From: Exiguobacterium sp018617385
GTDB taxonomy: Bacteria > Bacillota > Bacilli > Exiguobacteriales > Exiguobacteriaceae
NCBI RefSeq assembly: GCF_018617385.1
Contig: NZ_JACSKA010000005.1
Span: 62,001 to 126,000, forward strand
Length of the DNA: 64,000 nucleotides
Direction: 5' to 3'
Shown here: one piece after another, positions 7,234 through 16,020 of the stretch
Layout of the letters: the number at the start of each line of letters is the position of its first letter
How positions within the stretch are numbered: position 1 is the first letter of the stretch
Notes under the pieces: model-generated
What the model saw: only the letters and a program-made list of their open reading frames with translations
What the model was told of the DNA's origin: nothing
The model's database searches: none
Made by a program: the position numbers and the translations under genes

Positions 7234-8521
7234 CCTTTGGAAAGACGACCTTCGCCGTTGTCCCAATCTGTTTCTCACTCGATAATGTAATCTCTCCACC
7301 ATGTAACTGTACGATTTGACGAGCGATGGCTAGCCCTAGTCCTGAACCGTTGCGATGACGAGATGTGTCGGCCTGATAAAAGCGTTCGAACGCCCGGTCC
7401 ACTTGTTCAGGTGTCATGCCTTCTCCCTCGTCTCGAATCTCACACGTGATGTGCGTCGCATCCTCTTCCACCAGAAGATGCAGTGTACTTTCTTCATATG
7501 CATATTCGACAGCATTTTGTAGGAGGTTCGTCCAAACTTGCTGAAGAAGTGTAGCATCACCCTTCATCACGACTTCGTCCATAGTCAAATCTAGGTTCAT
7601 TCGTTTGCGTGTCATCTCTGAATCTAAGGATAAGATTGCCTCCCGGATCTGCTCACTGAGAGACAGTTCCGTCGCATGTAGACCGACAATCGTGTGGTCT
7701 AATTTCGCCAGCCGGAGCACGTCTTGTGACAAGCGCGATAGTCGTTTCCCTTCACGCTCAATCTTCGTGACATATTCACTTTGTTTTTCAAAAGGTCCTC
7801 CCCGTTTCAACAACGTGGCATACCCTAAAATCGAAGCGACCGGCGTCTTAAATTCATGTGCCATAACGGATGCCAATTCCTCATTCTTCGTTTCATTCGT
7901 TTCAAGCGTCTCGGTCATCTGATTGAACTGCTTCGCAAGCATGCCGATCTCATCTGTTGCCACGTCATGAATCCGCACCGATAGGTCTCCAGCGGTCACA
8001 CGGTTGACGGCATCCGTGACACGGTCGATGCGTCGTGTCATCAGTCGAACTGCGAATAGAATGAGAACACTTGAAATGAGTGCTGTCAGGAACAAGGTCT
8101 GTAACGACACGTCACGGAAGATTGAAATCGGATTCTCGTCTGCGTTCGGAGACAACGTGACCACGGTCTCGTCGAGTAAAAAAGCGACTTGTGGAAGACG
8201 GTCCGTCTGTGACAGCACTTCACCCCGTTCTAATGTCGCTCGTTCCGAAACGCTCCATTCCGCACGGTCATAACGCATCGTCTGGGCATTCAGTGTCGCG
8301 TCATCAAAGAGGTCCAAGACCGCATCAGACGCTAGACCGTAATCTTGTGAGGCCATCTGCATGCTGTCGGCCCGGTCTACCAACATTTCTTCGACTTGTG
8401 TCTTCAGTGCATTGAACTGAAAGGTCAAAAAAATCGTGAACGTCAAGAGGATTGGAATCAACAAGAGTCCGAAGAAAATCATTAAAAATCGTCCGTAGAT
8501 GGTACTAATAAATCGTTTCAT
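7223..8521 (-). CDS. sensor histidine kinase of the MacB-type operon
   Basis: A 432-residue kinase. TM1 is about 13-36, followed by an outside sensor region of roughly 100 residues, TM2 about 141-162, a HAMP domain (163-215), HisKA with H222 in VMAHEFKTPVAS, and an ATPase domain with NLLQNAVEYA and GSGLGLAIA. It starts at an ATGA overlap with the preceding response regulator. It is last in a five-gene operon with an ABC exporter, a layout typical of self-regulated peptide-antibiotic or envelope-stress detoxification modules. Confidence 0.9.
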   Translation of the reverse strand: MKRFISTIYGRFLMIFFGLLLIPILLTFTIFLTFQFNALKTQVEEMLVDRADSMQMASQDYGLASDAVLDLFDDATLNAQTMRYDRAEWSVSERATLERGEVLSQTDRLPQVAFLLDETVVTLSPNADENPISIFRDVSLQTLFLTALISSVLILFAVRLMTRRIDRVTDAVNRVTAGDLSVRIHDVATDEIGMLAKQFNQMTETLETNETKNEELASVMAHEFKTPVASILGYATLLKRGGPFEKQSEYVTKIEREGKRLSRLSQDVLRLAKLDHTIVGLHATELSLSEQIREAILSLDSEMTRKRMNLDLTMDEVVMKGDATLLQQVWTNLLQNAVEYAYEESTLHLLVEEDATHITCEIRDEGEGMTPEQVDRAFERFYQADTSRHRNGSGLGLAIARQIVQLHGGEITLSSEKQIGTTAKVVFPKEDR

Positions 8522-9192
8522 CTTTTCAGCTCCAATCGATAACCGAGTCCCCACACCGTACTGATCTGAAATGCATCAATCGGCTTAAGACGCGCACGCA
8601 GTCGATTAATATGGACGTCGACCGTTCGGGTCTCACTCTCCGTCTCATATCCCCAAATCCGGTCTAACAGTTGTTGCCGGGTGAAGACTTGATTCAAATG
8701 CGTCGCCAAAAAATAGAGGAGTTCAAACTCTTTGCGAGGGAGTTCGATCGTCTCAGAAGTCGTTTCTAACGTCATCGTCGTCTCATCGAGTACGCAGTCG
8801 TTCAACTGAATCTGATGACTGTGATGAATGCGCGCTCGTCGTAACAATGCCTCAATTCGTAATTCGAGTTCTTCGAGATCGATCGGTTTCACGACATAGT
8901 CATCCGCTCCGGCATGAAACCCGCGCTTTTTGTCATTCATTGCATCGAGGACCGTCAGCATGAGCACCGGGAGCGTATACCCGGCGTCACGTAATTGTCC
9001 CGTCAGTTCACGCCCATCCAATCGTGGCATCATCACGTCGGTAATGAGCAAATCGATTGGCTCACGGTCGAGCCAATCGAGTGCTTCTTCTCCATCTTTT
9101 GCATGAAGGACACGGTAACCGGCCACCGTCAAATAATCGACTAATAAACCGCCGAGCGCCGCATCATCTTCTGCGAGTAAAATGGTGACCAT
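8518..9192 (-). CDS. OmpR-family response regulator of the MacB-type operon
   Basis: A 224-residue regulator. Receiver domain: acidic pocket E8-D9-D10, phospho-acceptor D52 in LLITDVMMP, K102 in YVVKPI. The winged-helix domain occupies about 125-224 and ends STVWGLGYRLELKR. It lies 24 bases after the ABC permease and is coupled to the kinase. It probably activates the operon's own promoter, where three GTTTA-type repeats lie upstream of the first gene (inference). Confidence 0.9.
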   Translation of the reverse strand: MVTILLAEDDAALGGLLVDYLTVAGYRVLHAKDGEEALDWLDREPIDLLITDVMMPRLDGRELTGQLRDAGYTLPVLMLTVLDAMNDKKRGFHAGADDYVVKPIDLEELELRIEALLRRARIHHSHQIQLNDCVLDETTMTLETTSETIELPRKEFELLYFLATHLNQVFTRQQLLDRIWGYETESETRTVDVHINRLRARLKPIDAFQISTVWGLGYRLELKR

Positions 9193-9216
9193 CTGTTTTC
9201 CCTTCTTTCTAATGGC

Positions 9217-10371
9217 TTATACGTTTCGTAACGCTTCAATCGGTTGCAAGTTCGAGGCTTTCCGGGCTGGGATGTAGCCGAATATGACCCCGATTACGAC
9301 AGAGAAACCGAGTGCCAATCCGACAGTTGAACTTGCCAATGTAAACGGTACGCCCATGACGAGCGTCAGTCCAAAGGCGAGCAGTCCGCCAACTAAGACA
9401 CCTACGAGCCCACCGAGCATCGAAAGCAGGACGGACTCAAACAAGAACTGTTGTCGAATCTTACCAGGTGTCGCACCGAGTGCTTTACGCAGTCCGATCT
9501 CGCTTGTTCGTTCGGTCACCGAAACGAGCATCATGTTCATGATGCCGATGCCTCCGACGAGTAAAGAAATCGAAGCGATGCCGACGAGGAGCATGCTGAG
9601 CAGCGCATTGATTTGATCGATGGAAGCGAGTGCGTCCTCAAAGCTCGTCACTGTAAAGGCGTCACGTCCATTGAACGCGGTCGTCAGCTGTTGTGTCACT
9701 TCATCCTGTACGACAGCCGATGCACCCGGTTCGGTATATAAATCAAACGTGGCAATCGTCCCTTGATGAAACTGCGTCAGTGCAGTCGTCACAGGGATGA
9801 CGATGGCCTCGTCTGTCGACATGGAAAATTCCGATGATGGCGCAAGCGTTCCAACGACGGTGTAACGAATCCCACCGACGGAAATCTCTTCCCCGAGAGG
9901 AGAGGATGTCGGAAACGCCTCTTTCGCAATCGTTTCTCCGAGCAAGGCGACACGCGTCTGTTGATTGACGTCGAGTGGTGTCAATCCGCGCCCGGTTGCG
10001 ACAACCGAATCGTCTTTGAAGAACGCTTCACTTTTCCCAAGAATGGTTTGTTGTTCCGTCTGCCCCGCTACATATACATCGGTCATTTGACTCAGCGTCG
10101 GAGAGAGTGAGGCGACCCCTTCAATGGCTTCGAGCCGATCCATGTCCGCCATACTGACACCGGATTTCCCATCTTCTCCGATTTGAACGGTCATACGATC
10201 AGCTCCAAACGTCGCGACTTCATCGTTAATGGAATCGGTCACACCGGAAATGATCGTCATCAAGGCAATAATCGAAGCCGTCCCGATGACAATCCCTAAA
10301 ATCGTCAAAAAAGAGCGCATCTTGTAACTGATGACCGTCAACCAAGCCATGCGTATATTTTCTCGAATCAT
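9217..10371 (-). CDS. MacB-type ABC transporter permease (FtsX-like)
   Basis: A 384-residue permease. TM1 is near 20-42, followed by a MacB-type periplasmic core domain of about 200 residues and a FtsX domain with three TMs (about 262-375) including ISLLVGGIGIMNMMLVSVTERTSEIGLRKALGAT. This is the YknZ/MacB family, which works by mechanotransmission rather than a substrate tunnel in the membrane. It is coupled to the ATPase by a 4-base overlap. In Bacillus subtilis the related YknWXYZ set protects against the SdpC toxin; a similar role here is inference. Confidence 0.9.
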   Translation of the reverse strand: MIRENIRMAWLTVISYKMRSFLTILGIVIGTASIIALMTIISGVTDSINDEVATFGADRMTVQIGEDGKSGVSMADMDRLEAIEGVASLSPTLSQMTDVYVAGQTEQQTILGKSEAFFKDDSVVATGRGLTPLDVNQQTRVALLGETIAKEAFPTSSPLGEEISVGGIRYTVVGTLAPSSEFSMSTDEAIVIPVTTALTQFHQGTIATFDLYTEPGASAVVQDEVTQQLTTAFNGRDAFTVTSFEDALASIDQINALLSMLLVGIASISLLVGGIGIMNMMLVSVTERTSEIGLRKALGATPGKIRQQFLFESVLLSMLGGLVGVLVGGLLAFGLTLVMGVPFTLASSTVGLALGFSVVIGVIFGYIPARKASNLQPIEALRNV

Positions 10372-11054
10372 CGCACCCGTTCCTCCTTTTCAATCTTCCC
10401 GTCACGCACATGTACGATACGAGTCGCTTCTTTGGCGATATCGATATCATGGGTGATCATGATAATTGTCTTTCCTTCCGCATGTAGCTCGTGAAAGAGC
10501 GCCATGATTTGACGACCGTTCGTTTGATCTAACGCGCCCGTCGGCTCATCCGCGAGAAGAAGCGATGGATTCGTCACGAGCGCCCGAGCGATGGCGACAC
10601 GTTGCTGCTGACCACCTGATAACTGATTTGGAAAGTGGTCCATCTTATCGCCTAATCCGACACGGGCTAACATCTTTCGAGTTCGTTCCTGTCTTTCCGT
10701 TTTGGAAGATCGTTGATAAATGAGCGGCAGTTCCACGTTCTCTCGAGCACTCAACCGAGGAAGTAGATTGAATTGCTGAAAGATAAACCCGATGCGTTCA
10801 TTTCGAAAAAGGGAGAGCTCCGTTTCGGACAATCCGGTCACATCTTTGTTCCCAAACCGGTAACGACCGCTCGAATAACCATCGAGACAACCAAGGATGT
10901 TCATGAGTGTCGACTTCCCAGAGCCGGATGGACCCAAAATGGCGACGAACTCTCCTTCTTTCACTTCTAAATCGATTCCTCGTAATACGGTCTGCCGATT
11001 GTCACCCTCCCCATACGATTTAGTCAATTGTTCGACCGAGATGAGTGTCGTCAT
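10368..11054 (-). CDS. MacB/LolD-type ABC ATPase
   Basis: A 228-residue ATPase with Walker A GPSGSGKSTLMN, Q-loop FQQFNLLPRLSA, signature LSGGQQQRVAIARAL, Walker B LLLADEPTGALD and the switch histidine in ITHD. It is the YknY-like partner of the downstream permease. The start is coupled to the adaptor stop (TAATG) behind GGAGGTGG, and the stop is coupled to the permease start. Confidence 0.92.
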   Translation of the reverse strand: MTTLISVEQLTKSYGEGDNRQTVLRGIDLEVKEGEFVAILGPSGSGKSTLMNILGCLDGYSSGRYRFGNKDVTGLSETELSLFRNERIGFIFQQFNLLPRLSARENVELPLIYQRSSKTERQERTRKMLARVGLGDKMDHFPNQLSGGQQQRVAIARALVTNPSLLLADEPTGALDQTNGRQIMALFHELHAEGKTIIMITHDIDIAKEATRIVHVRDGKIEKEERVR

Positions 11055-11695
11055 TATTGTCCACCTCCGATTCGTGGAGGCATCAACCCGCCACTCGTCG
11101 TCTCATCGAGTAAGAGTACTTCGGTCTCGTCTAATCCATCTTTGATCTCGACTCGGCTTCCGTCTGTCAATCCGAGCTCGACCTGTCGTTTCACTGGACC
11201 TTCTTCTCCTTGCACATAGACGTATGCGTCCTCATCCTCAAACGTGATGCTGTCGAGCGACAACGTCTCTGCATCTTCCGCACGATCGACGACTAAACTT
11301 CCTTCTAACGTCATCCCATTCCGTAAATTGTCCGTCTCAGGGAAGGTCACCGTCATCGCATAGCGAGCGGATGCGCCTGGTGTGGTCATCGGTTCTGCTT
11401 CCTCTGCGATGACGTCGATGGTTCCATCCAACTCTGTTTCGAGCGCCGTCACATAAATCTTCAATGCATCCCCTTCATTCACTTTGCCGATATCTCGCTC
11501 ATCGACCATGAATCGACCTGTTGTCTCATCTCCTACTTCCGTGACCTGCCCCGCAAACGTGTAACGATTTTCAATCGTCTCAATCGAGACGGATTCCGTT
11601 TTATATTCAGTTGTATCCGGCATCAAGAAGACTCCAGCTCCTAATGTAAGGGCGAGCACACCGATTCCTATTCCCCATTTCACTTTTTTGTTCAT
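11054..11695 (-). CDS. short MacA/YknX-like adaptor protein
   Basis: A 213-residue membrane-anchored protein with a single N-terminal TM (about 6-24). The rest matches the beta-barrel and membrane-proximal parts of MacA/HlyD-type adaptors (VDERDIGKVNEGDALKIYV, then NGMTLEGSLVV). It lacks the roughly 150-residue lipoyl and coiled-coil hairpin region of full adaptors such as YknX (about 377 residues). It is the first gene of the operon, start behind AAGGAGGAACACAGG. It probably links the MacB-type permease to an extracytoplasmic substrate. Confidence 0.75.
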   Translation of the reverse strand: MNKKVKWGIGIGVLALTLGAGVFLMPDTTEYKTESVSIETIENRYTFAGQVTEVGDETTGRFMVDERDIGKVNEGDALKIYVTALETELDGTIDVIAEEAEPMTTPGASARYAMTVTFPETDNLRNGMTLEGSLVVDRAEDAETLSLDSITFEDEDAYVYVQGEEGPVKRQVELGLTDGSRVEIKDGLDETEVLLLDETTSGGLMPPRIGGGQ

Positions 11696-11728
11696 CCTGT
11701 GTTCCTCCTTATTGTTGATACGTTAAGG

Positions 11729-11758
11729 ATAAACACAAGTTGTAAACAAAATATAAAC
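11729..11758. promoter_or_regulatory. three GTTTA-type direct repeats, candidate response-regulator site
   Basis: On the minus strand GTTTAT, GTTTAC and GTTTAT start at periods of 11 and 13 bases, 30-60 bases before the adaptor start. Direct repeats at one-turn spacing suit the OmpR-family regulator encoded in the same operon. Confidence 0.4.
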
Positions 11759-11782
11759 GCCTCTCGCGATAAACGAGAGGCG
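11745..11782 (-). terminator. rho-independent terminator
   Basis: CGCCTCTCG pairs with CGAGAGGCG around a seven-base loop, followed on the minus strand by a T-rich tract. It ends the 127-residue hypothetical gene and insulates the exporter operon promoter. Confidence 0.75.
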
Positions 11783-11787
11783 TCCAC

Positions 11788-12171
11788 TTACGTAACGCGA
11801 ACGTGCACGTGTAAGTTCCCATTTTCTTCAGTTGTCGTCTGGTAAGCATTTTGCACCGCCTCTAAATCATGCCAGGCGATACGGTATGACTTTTCTCGCA
11901 TTCCTTCAAACTCGAAGGCGAGATGTTGTAAATCCGACATACCTAGGATACGGTCAAACGGTCTACCTGAACCATCCCATTCCAGTTGATTCGCCGAATC
12001 CTTTAATACGAGGTCGAGTCCATGCATCACTTTTTCTTTGATCAACTGACCATCCGCCGTAACACGCATCCCGTCTTGAATATCATGCATCCGACACGAT
12101 TCGATTTCGTCAAACGGGATGGTGATTTCATCCCCGTTCGCAAAGTGAAGCGTGATTGTTTTTACGATCAT
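11788..12171 (-). CDS. hypothetical protein, 127 residues
   Basis: I do not recognise the family. It is soluble with no signal peptide or TM and appears beta-rich. The N-terminal half reads like a small barrel (ITLHFANGDEITIPFDEIESC), the C-terminal half ends ENGNLHVHVRVT. It stands alone with its own ribosome site (AGGAATCTAAG) and a strong terminator, so it is a real single-gene unit. No function can be inferred from its neighbours. Confidence 0.6.
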   Translation of the reverse strand: MIVKTITLHFANGDEITIPFDEIESCRMHDIQDGMRVTADGQLIKEKVMHGLDLVLKDSANQLEWDGSGRPFDRILGMSDLQHLAFEFEGMREKSYRIAWHDLEAVQNAYQTTTEENGNLHVHVRVT

Positions 12172-12273
12172 CTTAGATTCCTACTTTCGTTCAGTCTCTG
12201 TTCCCTTACTATACAAAACTTTTATCGGTTCAGGGATGACATCTTTGTGGATGTGGTAAATCCGTAAAAGCAT

Positions 12274-12298
12274 GTTCGTTTCATTTAGAAACGGGAAT
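12274..12298 (+). promoter_or_regulatory. possible sigma-B-like promoter of crtP
   Basis: GTTCGT and GGGAAT are 13 bases apart, similar to the GTTTAA/GGGTAT general-stress consensus, 60 bases before crtP. CGTTTC-ATTTA-GAAACG, a perfect 6+6 inverted repeat, overlaps it. Staphylococcal crt genes are sigma-B controlled, which makes the match worth noting but not proven. Confidence 0.3.
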
Positions 12299-12357
12299 AG
12301 AAGAGATAGCACTCATTCTGTTTTTTGAAAATAACACTTCGGAAAGGCGGCGAATAT

Positions 12358-13854
12358 ATGCCATCAGTGGAAAAGTCGGTCATCGTCATCGGCGGAGGGC
12401 TCGGCGGCTTGTCAGCGGCCATCTCACTCGCTCAAAAAGGTTACGAAGTCTCACTCTACGAAAAGAACGACCACATCGGCGGGAAAGTGAATCGGCTCGA
12501 ACAAGACGGATTCGGTTTCGACCTCGGACCCTCGATTTTAACGATGCCTCACATCTTCGACAAACTGTTCCGTGGAAGTGGGAAACGCATGGAAGACTAT
12601 GTATCCATCAAGCGGCTTGAGCTCGAATGGCGCTCGTTCTTCCCGGACGATACCGTCCTCGACCTTTACCATGACCTCGAACAGATGCAGCGGGCAAACC
12701 CTTCCCTCTCTCGAAAAGACATGCAGGAATATCGGGAACTACTGAATTACGCAGCCCGCATCTATAAGACGACCGAGAAGGGCTACTTGGCCGAAGGATT
12801 TGAATCCCCATTAGAAGCCGTCATGAAAACGGGAATTTTCCCGACCCTATTCGGATTCGATTTGACGTCGACGATGTATAGCGCCATCAAGAAACGGATC
12901 AGCAACCCACATCTTCGAGACATGCTGTCGTATTACGTCAAATATGTCGGGTCGTCTCCGTATAACGCACCGGCCGTCCTCAATATGATGATTTACATGC
13001 AATATGCCCAAGGCTGTTGGTATGTCGAAGGCGGCACCCATAAGCTCGCGGAAGGCTTGACGAAGCTCGCCGAAGAAATCGGTGTGAAGCTACATACCGG
13101 AGAAGGCGTGGTTCGTGCACATACGGTGAATGAGAAAGTGACCGCCATCGAGCTCGAGGACGGACGTCTCCGTTCCGCTGATTATTTCGTCTCGAACATG
13201 GAAGTCATCCCGTTCTATCAGAAGATGGTCGACGCGGACAAACAGTACGTCGACAAACTCGTCGATAAATACGAGCCGGCGAGTTCTGGATTCATCCTCC
13301 ATCTCGGGGTGAAAAAAGCCTATCCACAACTGGCACATCATAATTTCTTCTTCTCTGAGAACCTACATGAACAGATGGATAAAATTTTTGAGAAACATGA
13401 ACTTCCGGACGACCCGACGATTTACCTCGTCAACGTCAACAAGACCGACCCGACCCAAGCGCCACCAGGATACGAGAACATCAAAATCTTGCCACACATC
13501 CCGTATATCCAAGATGAACCGTTCACGAAAGAAGAATATGCCGCTTTTGAAGAGCGTGTACTCGACAAATTGGAACGGATGGGGCTCGATGGTCTGCGTG
13601 AACATACCGTGACACGCGACGTGTGGACGCCGCACGATATCGAGCGGACGTATGGCTCGGACCGAGGAGCTATTTATGGGACGGTCGCCGACAAGAATCG
13701 GAACGGTGGCTTCAAGCATAAGAAGCAGAGCGAACTCTATCATAACCTCTACTTTGTCGGGGGAACCGTCAATCCGGGCGGTGGCATGCCGATGGTGACG
13801 CTCAGCGGTCAGCAAGTGAGCGACAAGATCGCGAAACGTGACAAAGTGAAATGA
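12358..13854 (+). CDS. crtP: 4,4'-diaponeurosporene/diapolycopene oxygenase, CrtP type
   Basis: A 498-residue FAD-dependent carotenoid enzyme of the CrtI family. The dinucleotide fold VIVIGGGLGGLSAAISLAQ is at 9-27, and KVNRLEQDGFGFDLGPSILTMP and the C-terminal VGGTVNPGGGMPMVTLSGQQV are nearly word-for-word the staphylococcal CrtP signature, which separates it from the desaturase CrtN. CrtP oxidises the terminal methyl group of C30 carotenoids. Length equals the staphylococcal enzyme (497). The start follows AAAGGCGGCGAATAT. No other crt gene is in the window, and it has its own terminator. Confidence 0.88.
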   Translation: MPSVEKSVIVIGGGLGGLSAAISLAQKGYEVSLYEKNDHIGGKVNRLEQDGFGFDLGPSILTMPHIFDKLFRGSGKRMEDYVSIKRLELEWRSFFPDDTVLDLYHDLEQMQRANPSLSRKDMQEYRELLNYAARIYKTTEKGYLAEGFESPLEAVMKTGIFPTLFGFDLTSTMYSAIKKRISNPHLRDMLSYYVKYVGSSPYNAPAVLNMMIYMQYAQGCWYVEGGTHKLAEGLTKLAEEIGVKLHTGEGVVRAHTVNEKVTAIELEDGRLRSADYFVSNMEVIPFYQKMVDADKQYVDKLVDKYEPASSGFILHLGVKKAYPQLAHHNFFFSENLHEQMDKIFEKHELPDDPTIYLVNVNKTDPTQAPPGYENIKILPHIPYIQDEPFTKEEYAAFEERVLDKLERMGLDGLREHTVTRDVWTPHDIERTYGSDRGAIYGTVADKNRNGGFKHKKQSELYHNLYFVGGTVNPGGGMPMVTLSGQQVSDKIAKRDKVK

Positions 13855-13863
13855 TTTTCTTTC

Positions 13864-13895
13864 ATCCCTCATTCGATATGAGGGATTATTTTTTT
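13864..13895 (+). terminator. rho-independent terminator after crtP
   Basis: ATCCCTCAT pairs with ATGAGGGAT around a five-base loop, followed by TATTTTTTT. Confidence 0.85.
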
Positions 13896-13968
13896 GAAAC
13901 TTTTTCCAAATACCTTCCGTATATTGTGATACGATACAAACAATCAAATAGACAAGCGGAGGAACAGG

Positions 13969-14694
13969 ATGCATCAAATCACAAGTTATTTCTTTATGTA
14001 TGCCAAAGTTGTCGTCACGGATAAAGTTCCATTCATTTGGACATTCGTAATCCCACTCATAATCGCCTTGACGCAGTCATTTTCAGATATTCGCCAAGCA
14101 ACGACAGCGGAATACTACCCAGGACTCTCTTATTTCTGGGTGTATATCATTCTTGCTACATATGTGAACGGCGTCGGCATCGAGCTCGCCCGCATGCGAG
14201 AATATGGACTGATGAAGACGTACGTGATGATCTCAGGCAACAAACTGACATACGTCATCGCCGTCATCTTGGCGCAACTTCTATTCGCCTCCATCAGCTT
14301 AACTTTATTCACAACGGTCGTTACGCTCGTTCACGGGTTCTTTTCGTTCAAGTTGATTGCAACGTCTCTACTCGTATTGATTGGCAGTATCCCGTTCGCG
14401 GTTGCCAGTGTCGCCATCACGACACTTCCAGTGAAAGTATCAAGTCTCGGGACGTTCGCAAACATACTGATGTTCCCACTCTTTTTACTGGCAATCAAGT
14501 CACCTGATCAATGGTTCAGCTTCCTCAACCCGTTCTACGCGCTTCACGAATTCGCGCTCGGGTTGTTGCATCTGACGACTCAAGTCGACCTTTCGTTCGG
14601 AGTATGGGCGACATTCCTTTCCATACTTGGTTACTTCATCATCGGCGCGATTGCGTTGAAACGCTTCAGTCTCGTCTCACTCATCACACGCTAG
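13969..14694 (+). CDS. ABC-2 family transporter permease
   Basis: A 241-residue, six-TM permease without a large outside domain. MREYGLMKTYVMISG is the cytoplasmic coupling segment between TM2 and TM3. The start follows CGGAGGAACAGG. It is first in a three-gene unit with the ATPase (9 bases downstream) and a 29-residue membrane peptide. The small compact form resembles permeases for bacteriocin or peptide self-protection, but the substrate cannot be read. Confidence 0.8.
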   Translation: MHQITSYFFMYAKVVVTDKVPFIWTFVIPLIIALTQSFSDIRQATTAEYYPGLSYFWVYIILATYVNGVGIELARMREYGLMKTYVMISGNKLTYVIAVILAQLLFASISLTLFTTVVTLVHGFFSFKLIATSLLVLIGSIPFAVASVAITTLPVKVSSLGTFANILMFPLFLLAIKSPDQWFSFLNPFYALHEFALGLLHLTTQVDLSFGVWATFLSILGYFIIGAIALKRFSLVSLITR

Positions 14695-14703
14695 GAGGTT
14701 CTT

Positions 14704-15432
14704 ATGCACGTAAACCAACTCACTTATCGCTATCCGAAAGCGACACGTCCTGTTCTCGATGACGTCTCGTTCACACTGCAACCGAATAAACTGAACGTTT
14801 TGATTGGACAAAACGGGGCCGGAAAGACGACCCTGTTTGATTGTATGACCGGGGCACTTCCGGTTGACAAGACATCACTCGAACTCGTTCCGACGACGGA
14901 CATGCTCTATTTGACACAACTCATGTATAACCATCATGAATTGACGGGGAAAGACTTCGCCTATTTCATCGGACGTCTGTCGCAGCGTCCAGACTTCAAG
15001 AAACTCGAGTCTTATGTGAACAACCTTTCGACGTCTCGCGAACAAGAACTATTCGAACATCTATGGACGATGAAGCTCGGAAAGATGTCGGTCGGGGAGA
15101 AGAAATGGCTCTTCGTGACGCTCTTATCTTCGATCAAACGTTCTCTCTATTTATTTGATGAGCCGACGAGTGGGGTCGACCCGGCGTCCCGCATTCAAAT
15201 CATGCGCCGCCTACAACGCCTCGTCGACGAGGGCAAGACGTGTCTCATCTCGACGCATCAGTTGCATGACTTGGCTCAACTTGATGCCCACGTCATCTTC
15301 CTGCACGGCGGACGTATTTTGTATGAAGGGGACTTCCAGGACTGGCTCAAAGAATCTGGAACGACCGACCCGGATGAAGCGTTCGTTCGGATGGTCGACA
15401 CACCACTTGATGATGTGGCGGTGACACGATGA
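14704..15432 (+). CDS. ABC transporter ATP-binding protein
   Basis: A 242-residue ATPase. Walker A is GQNGAGKTTLFD, Walker B LYLFDEPTSGVDP, H-switch STHQLHD. The signature motif is unusual (KMSVGEKKW in place of LSGGQ), as in the smaller exporter ATPases that pair with minimal ABC-2 permeases. The segment between Walker A and the signature contains an atypical TQLMYNHHELTGKDF Q-loop region. It follows AGGAGG and its stop overlaps the start of the next small gene. Confidence 0.85.
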   Translation: MHVNQLTYRYPKATRPVLDDVSFTLQPNKLNVLIGQNGAGKTTLFDCMTGALPVDKTSLELVPTTDMLYLTQLMYNHHELTGKDFAYFIGRLSQRPDFKKLESYVNNLSTSREQELFEHLWTMKLGKMSVGEKKWLFVTLLSSIKRSLYLFDEPTSGVDPASRIQIMRRLQRLVDEGKTCLISTHQLHDLAQLDAHVIFLHGGRILYEGDFQDWLKESGTTDPDEAFVRMVDTPLDDVAVTR

Positions 15433-15518
15433 ATGACTCGTTTTGGGAACGACACCGGTTCACATTCTATACAATCGGCATGGTCGTCTGCGGTTTTCTC
15501 ATCTCCATGTTCTCATGA
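15429..15518 (+). CDS. 29-residue membrane peptide coupled to the ABC exporter
   Basis: The ATG overlaps the ATPase stop codon (ATGA). The peptide is a charged head (MNDSFWERHRF) followed by one TM (FYTIGMVVCGFLISMF). The coupling, the typical membrane-peptide shape and the terminator immediately after its stop argue that it is made. It could be a small transporter subunit, an immunity peptide or a signal; none is shown by the sequence. Confidence 0.5.
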   Translation: MNDSFWERHRFTFYTIGMVVCGFLISMFS

Positions 15519-15521
15519 AAA

Positions 15522-15558
15522 AAACTCAGCCTCTGACGCTCTGTCAGGGGCTGAGTTT
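15522..15558. terminator. bidirectional terminator
   Basis: AAACTCAGCCTCTGAC pairs with GTCAGGGGCTGAGTTT around a five-base loop. It serves the ABC operon on the plus strand and the membrane-protein operon on the minus strand, whose last codons lie inside the hairpin. Confidence 0.8.
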
Positions 15559-16020
15559 CTGTTTACGATGTGCTTGTCGTAACTCCCGATTGGTCACATG
15601 CTCAGGATCCGCTTGACGTAATTTACGGTCCATCGACACGTACAAGATGAGGAGCGGAATGATGCCAATCAATGCGACACCGAGTAGTTCTTGCATCGAA
15701 TCCAATACGAACCACGTGAGGAAGGTGAATACACCAAGTGACCCAAACATGGCGACGATGATTTGAAATTCCCGACGGACGAGACGTTTGTATTCCTCGT
15801 CTTCGTTAAATGTACGTAACAGCTTCATCCGTCGCCACGCTTGATAAAGCATCGGCAGTTGGGTCACGAGGAACGCGAAGGCAACCGTCGTCACTGTGAC
15901 ACCTTTTATGACCGAAACAACGAGAAAGAGAAACAGGCCGATGATGCCAAATAGTGTGCTGATCCCTCGTGCGTCGAGATCCTGTTCCACCATTTTGAGG
16001 AGACGCTCTTGTTTATTCAT
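15544..16020 (-). CDS. paralogous membrane protein family, copy A
   Basis: 158 residues with four predicted TMs in a 2+2 arrangement (about 20-40, 44-60, 88-107, 112-130). It is the clearest member of a family repeated nine times in the window. Family marks are an MNKQERL start, an aromatic-basic core between TM2 and TM3 (AWRRMKLLRTFNEDEEYKRLVRREF), and a C-terminal cytoplasmic DRKLRQADPEHVTNREL. Function is unknown and I do not recognise it as a named domain. It is last in an operon after copy B (4-base overlap), a SUKH protein and copy C. Confidence 0.75.
   Translation of the reverse strand: MNKQERLLKMVEQDLDARGISTLFGIIGLFLFLVVSVIKGVTVTTVAFAFLVTQLPMLYQAWRRMKLLRTFNEDEEYKRLVRREFQIIVAMFGSLGVFTFLTWFVLDSMQELLGVALIGIIPLLILYVSMDRKLRQADPEHVTNRELRQAHRKQKLSP

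Noticed and set aside
13363..13977. 204-codon open frame on the minus strand
   Set aside because: It lies antisense to crtP and its terminator; the composition is that of a shadow frame.
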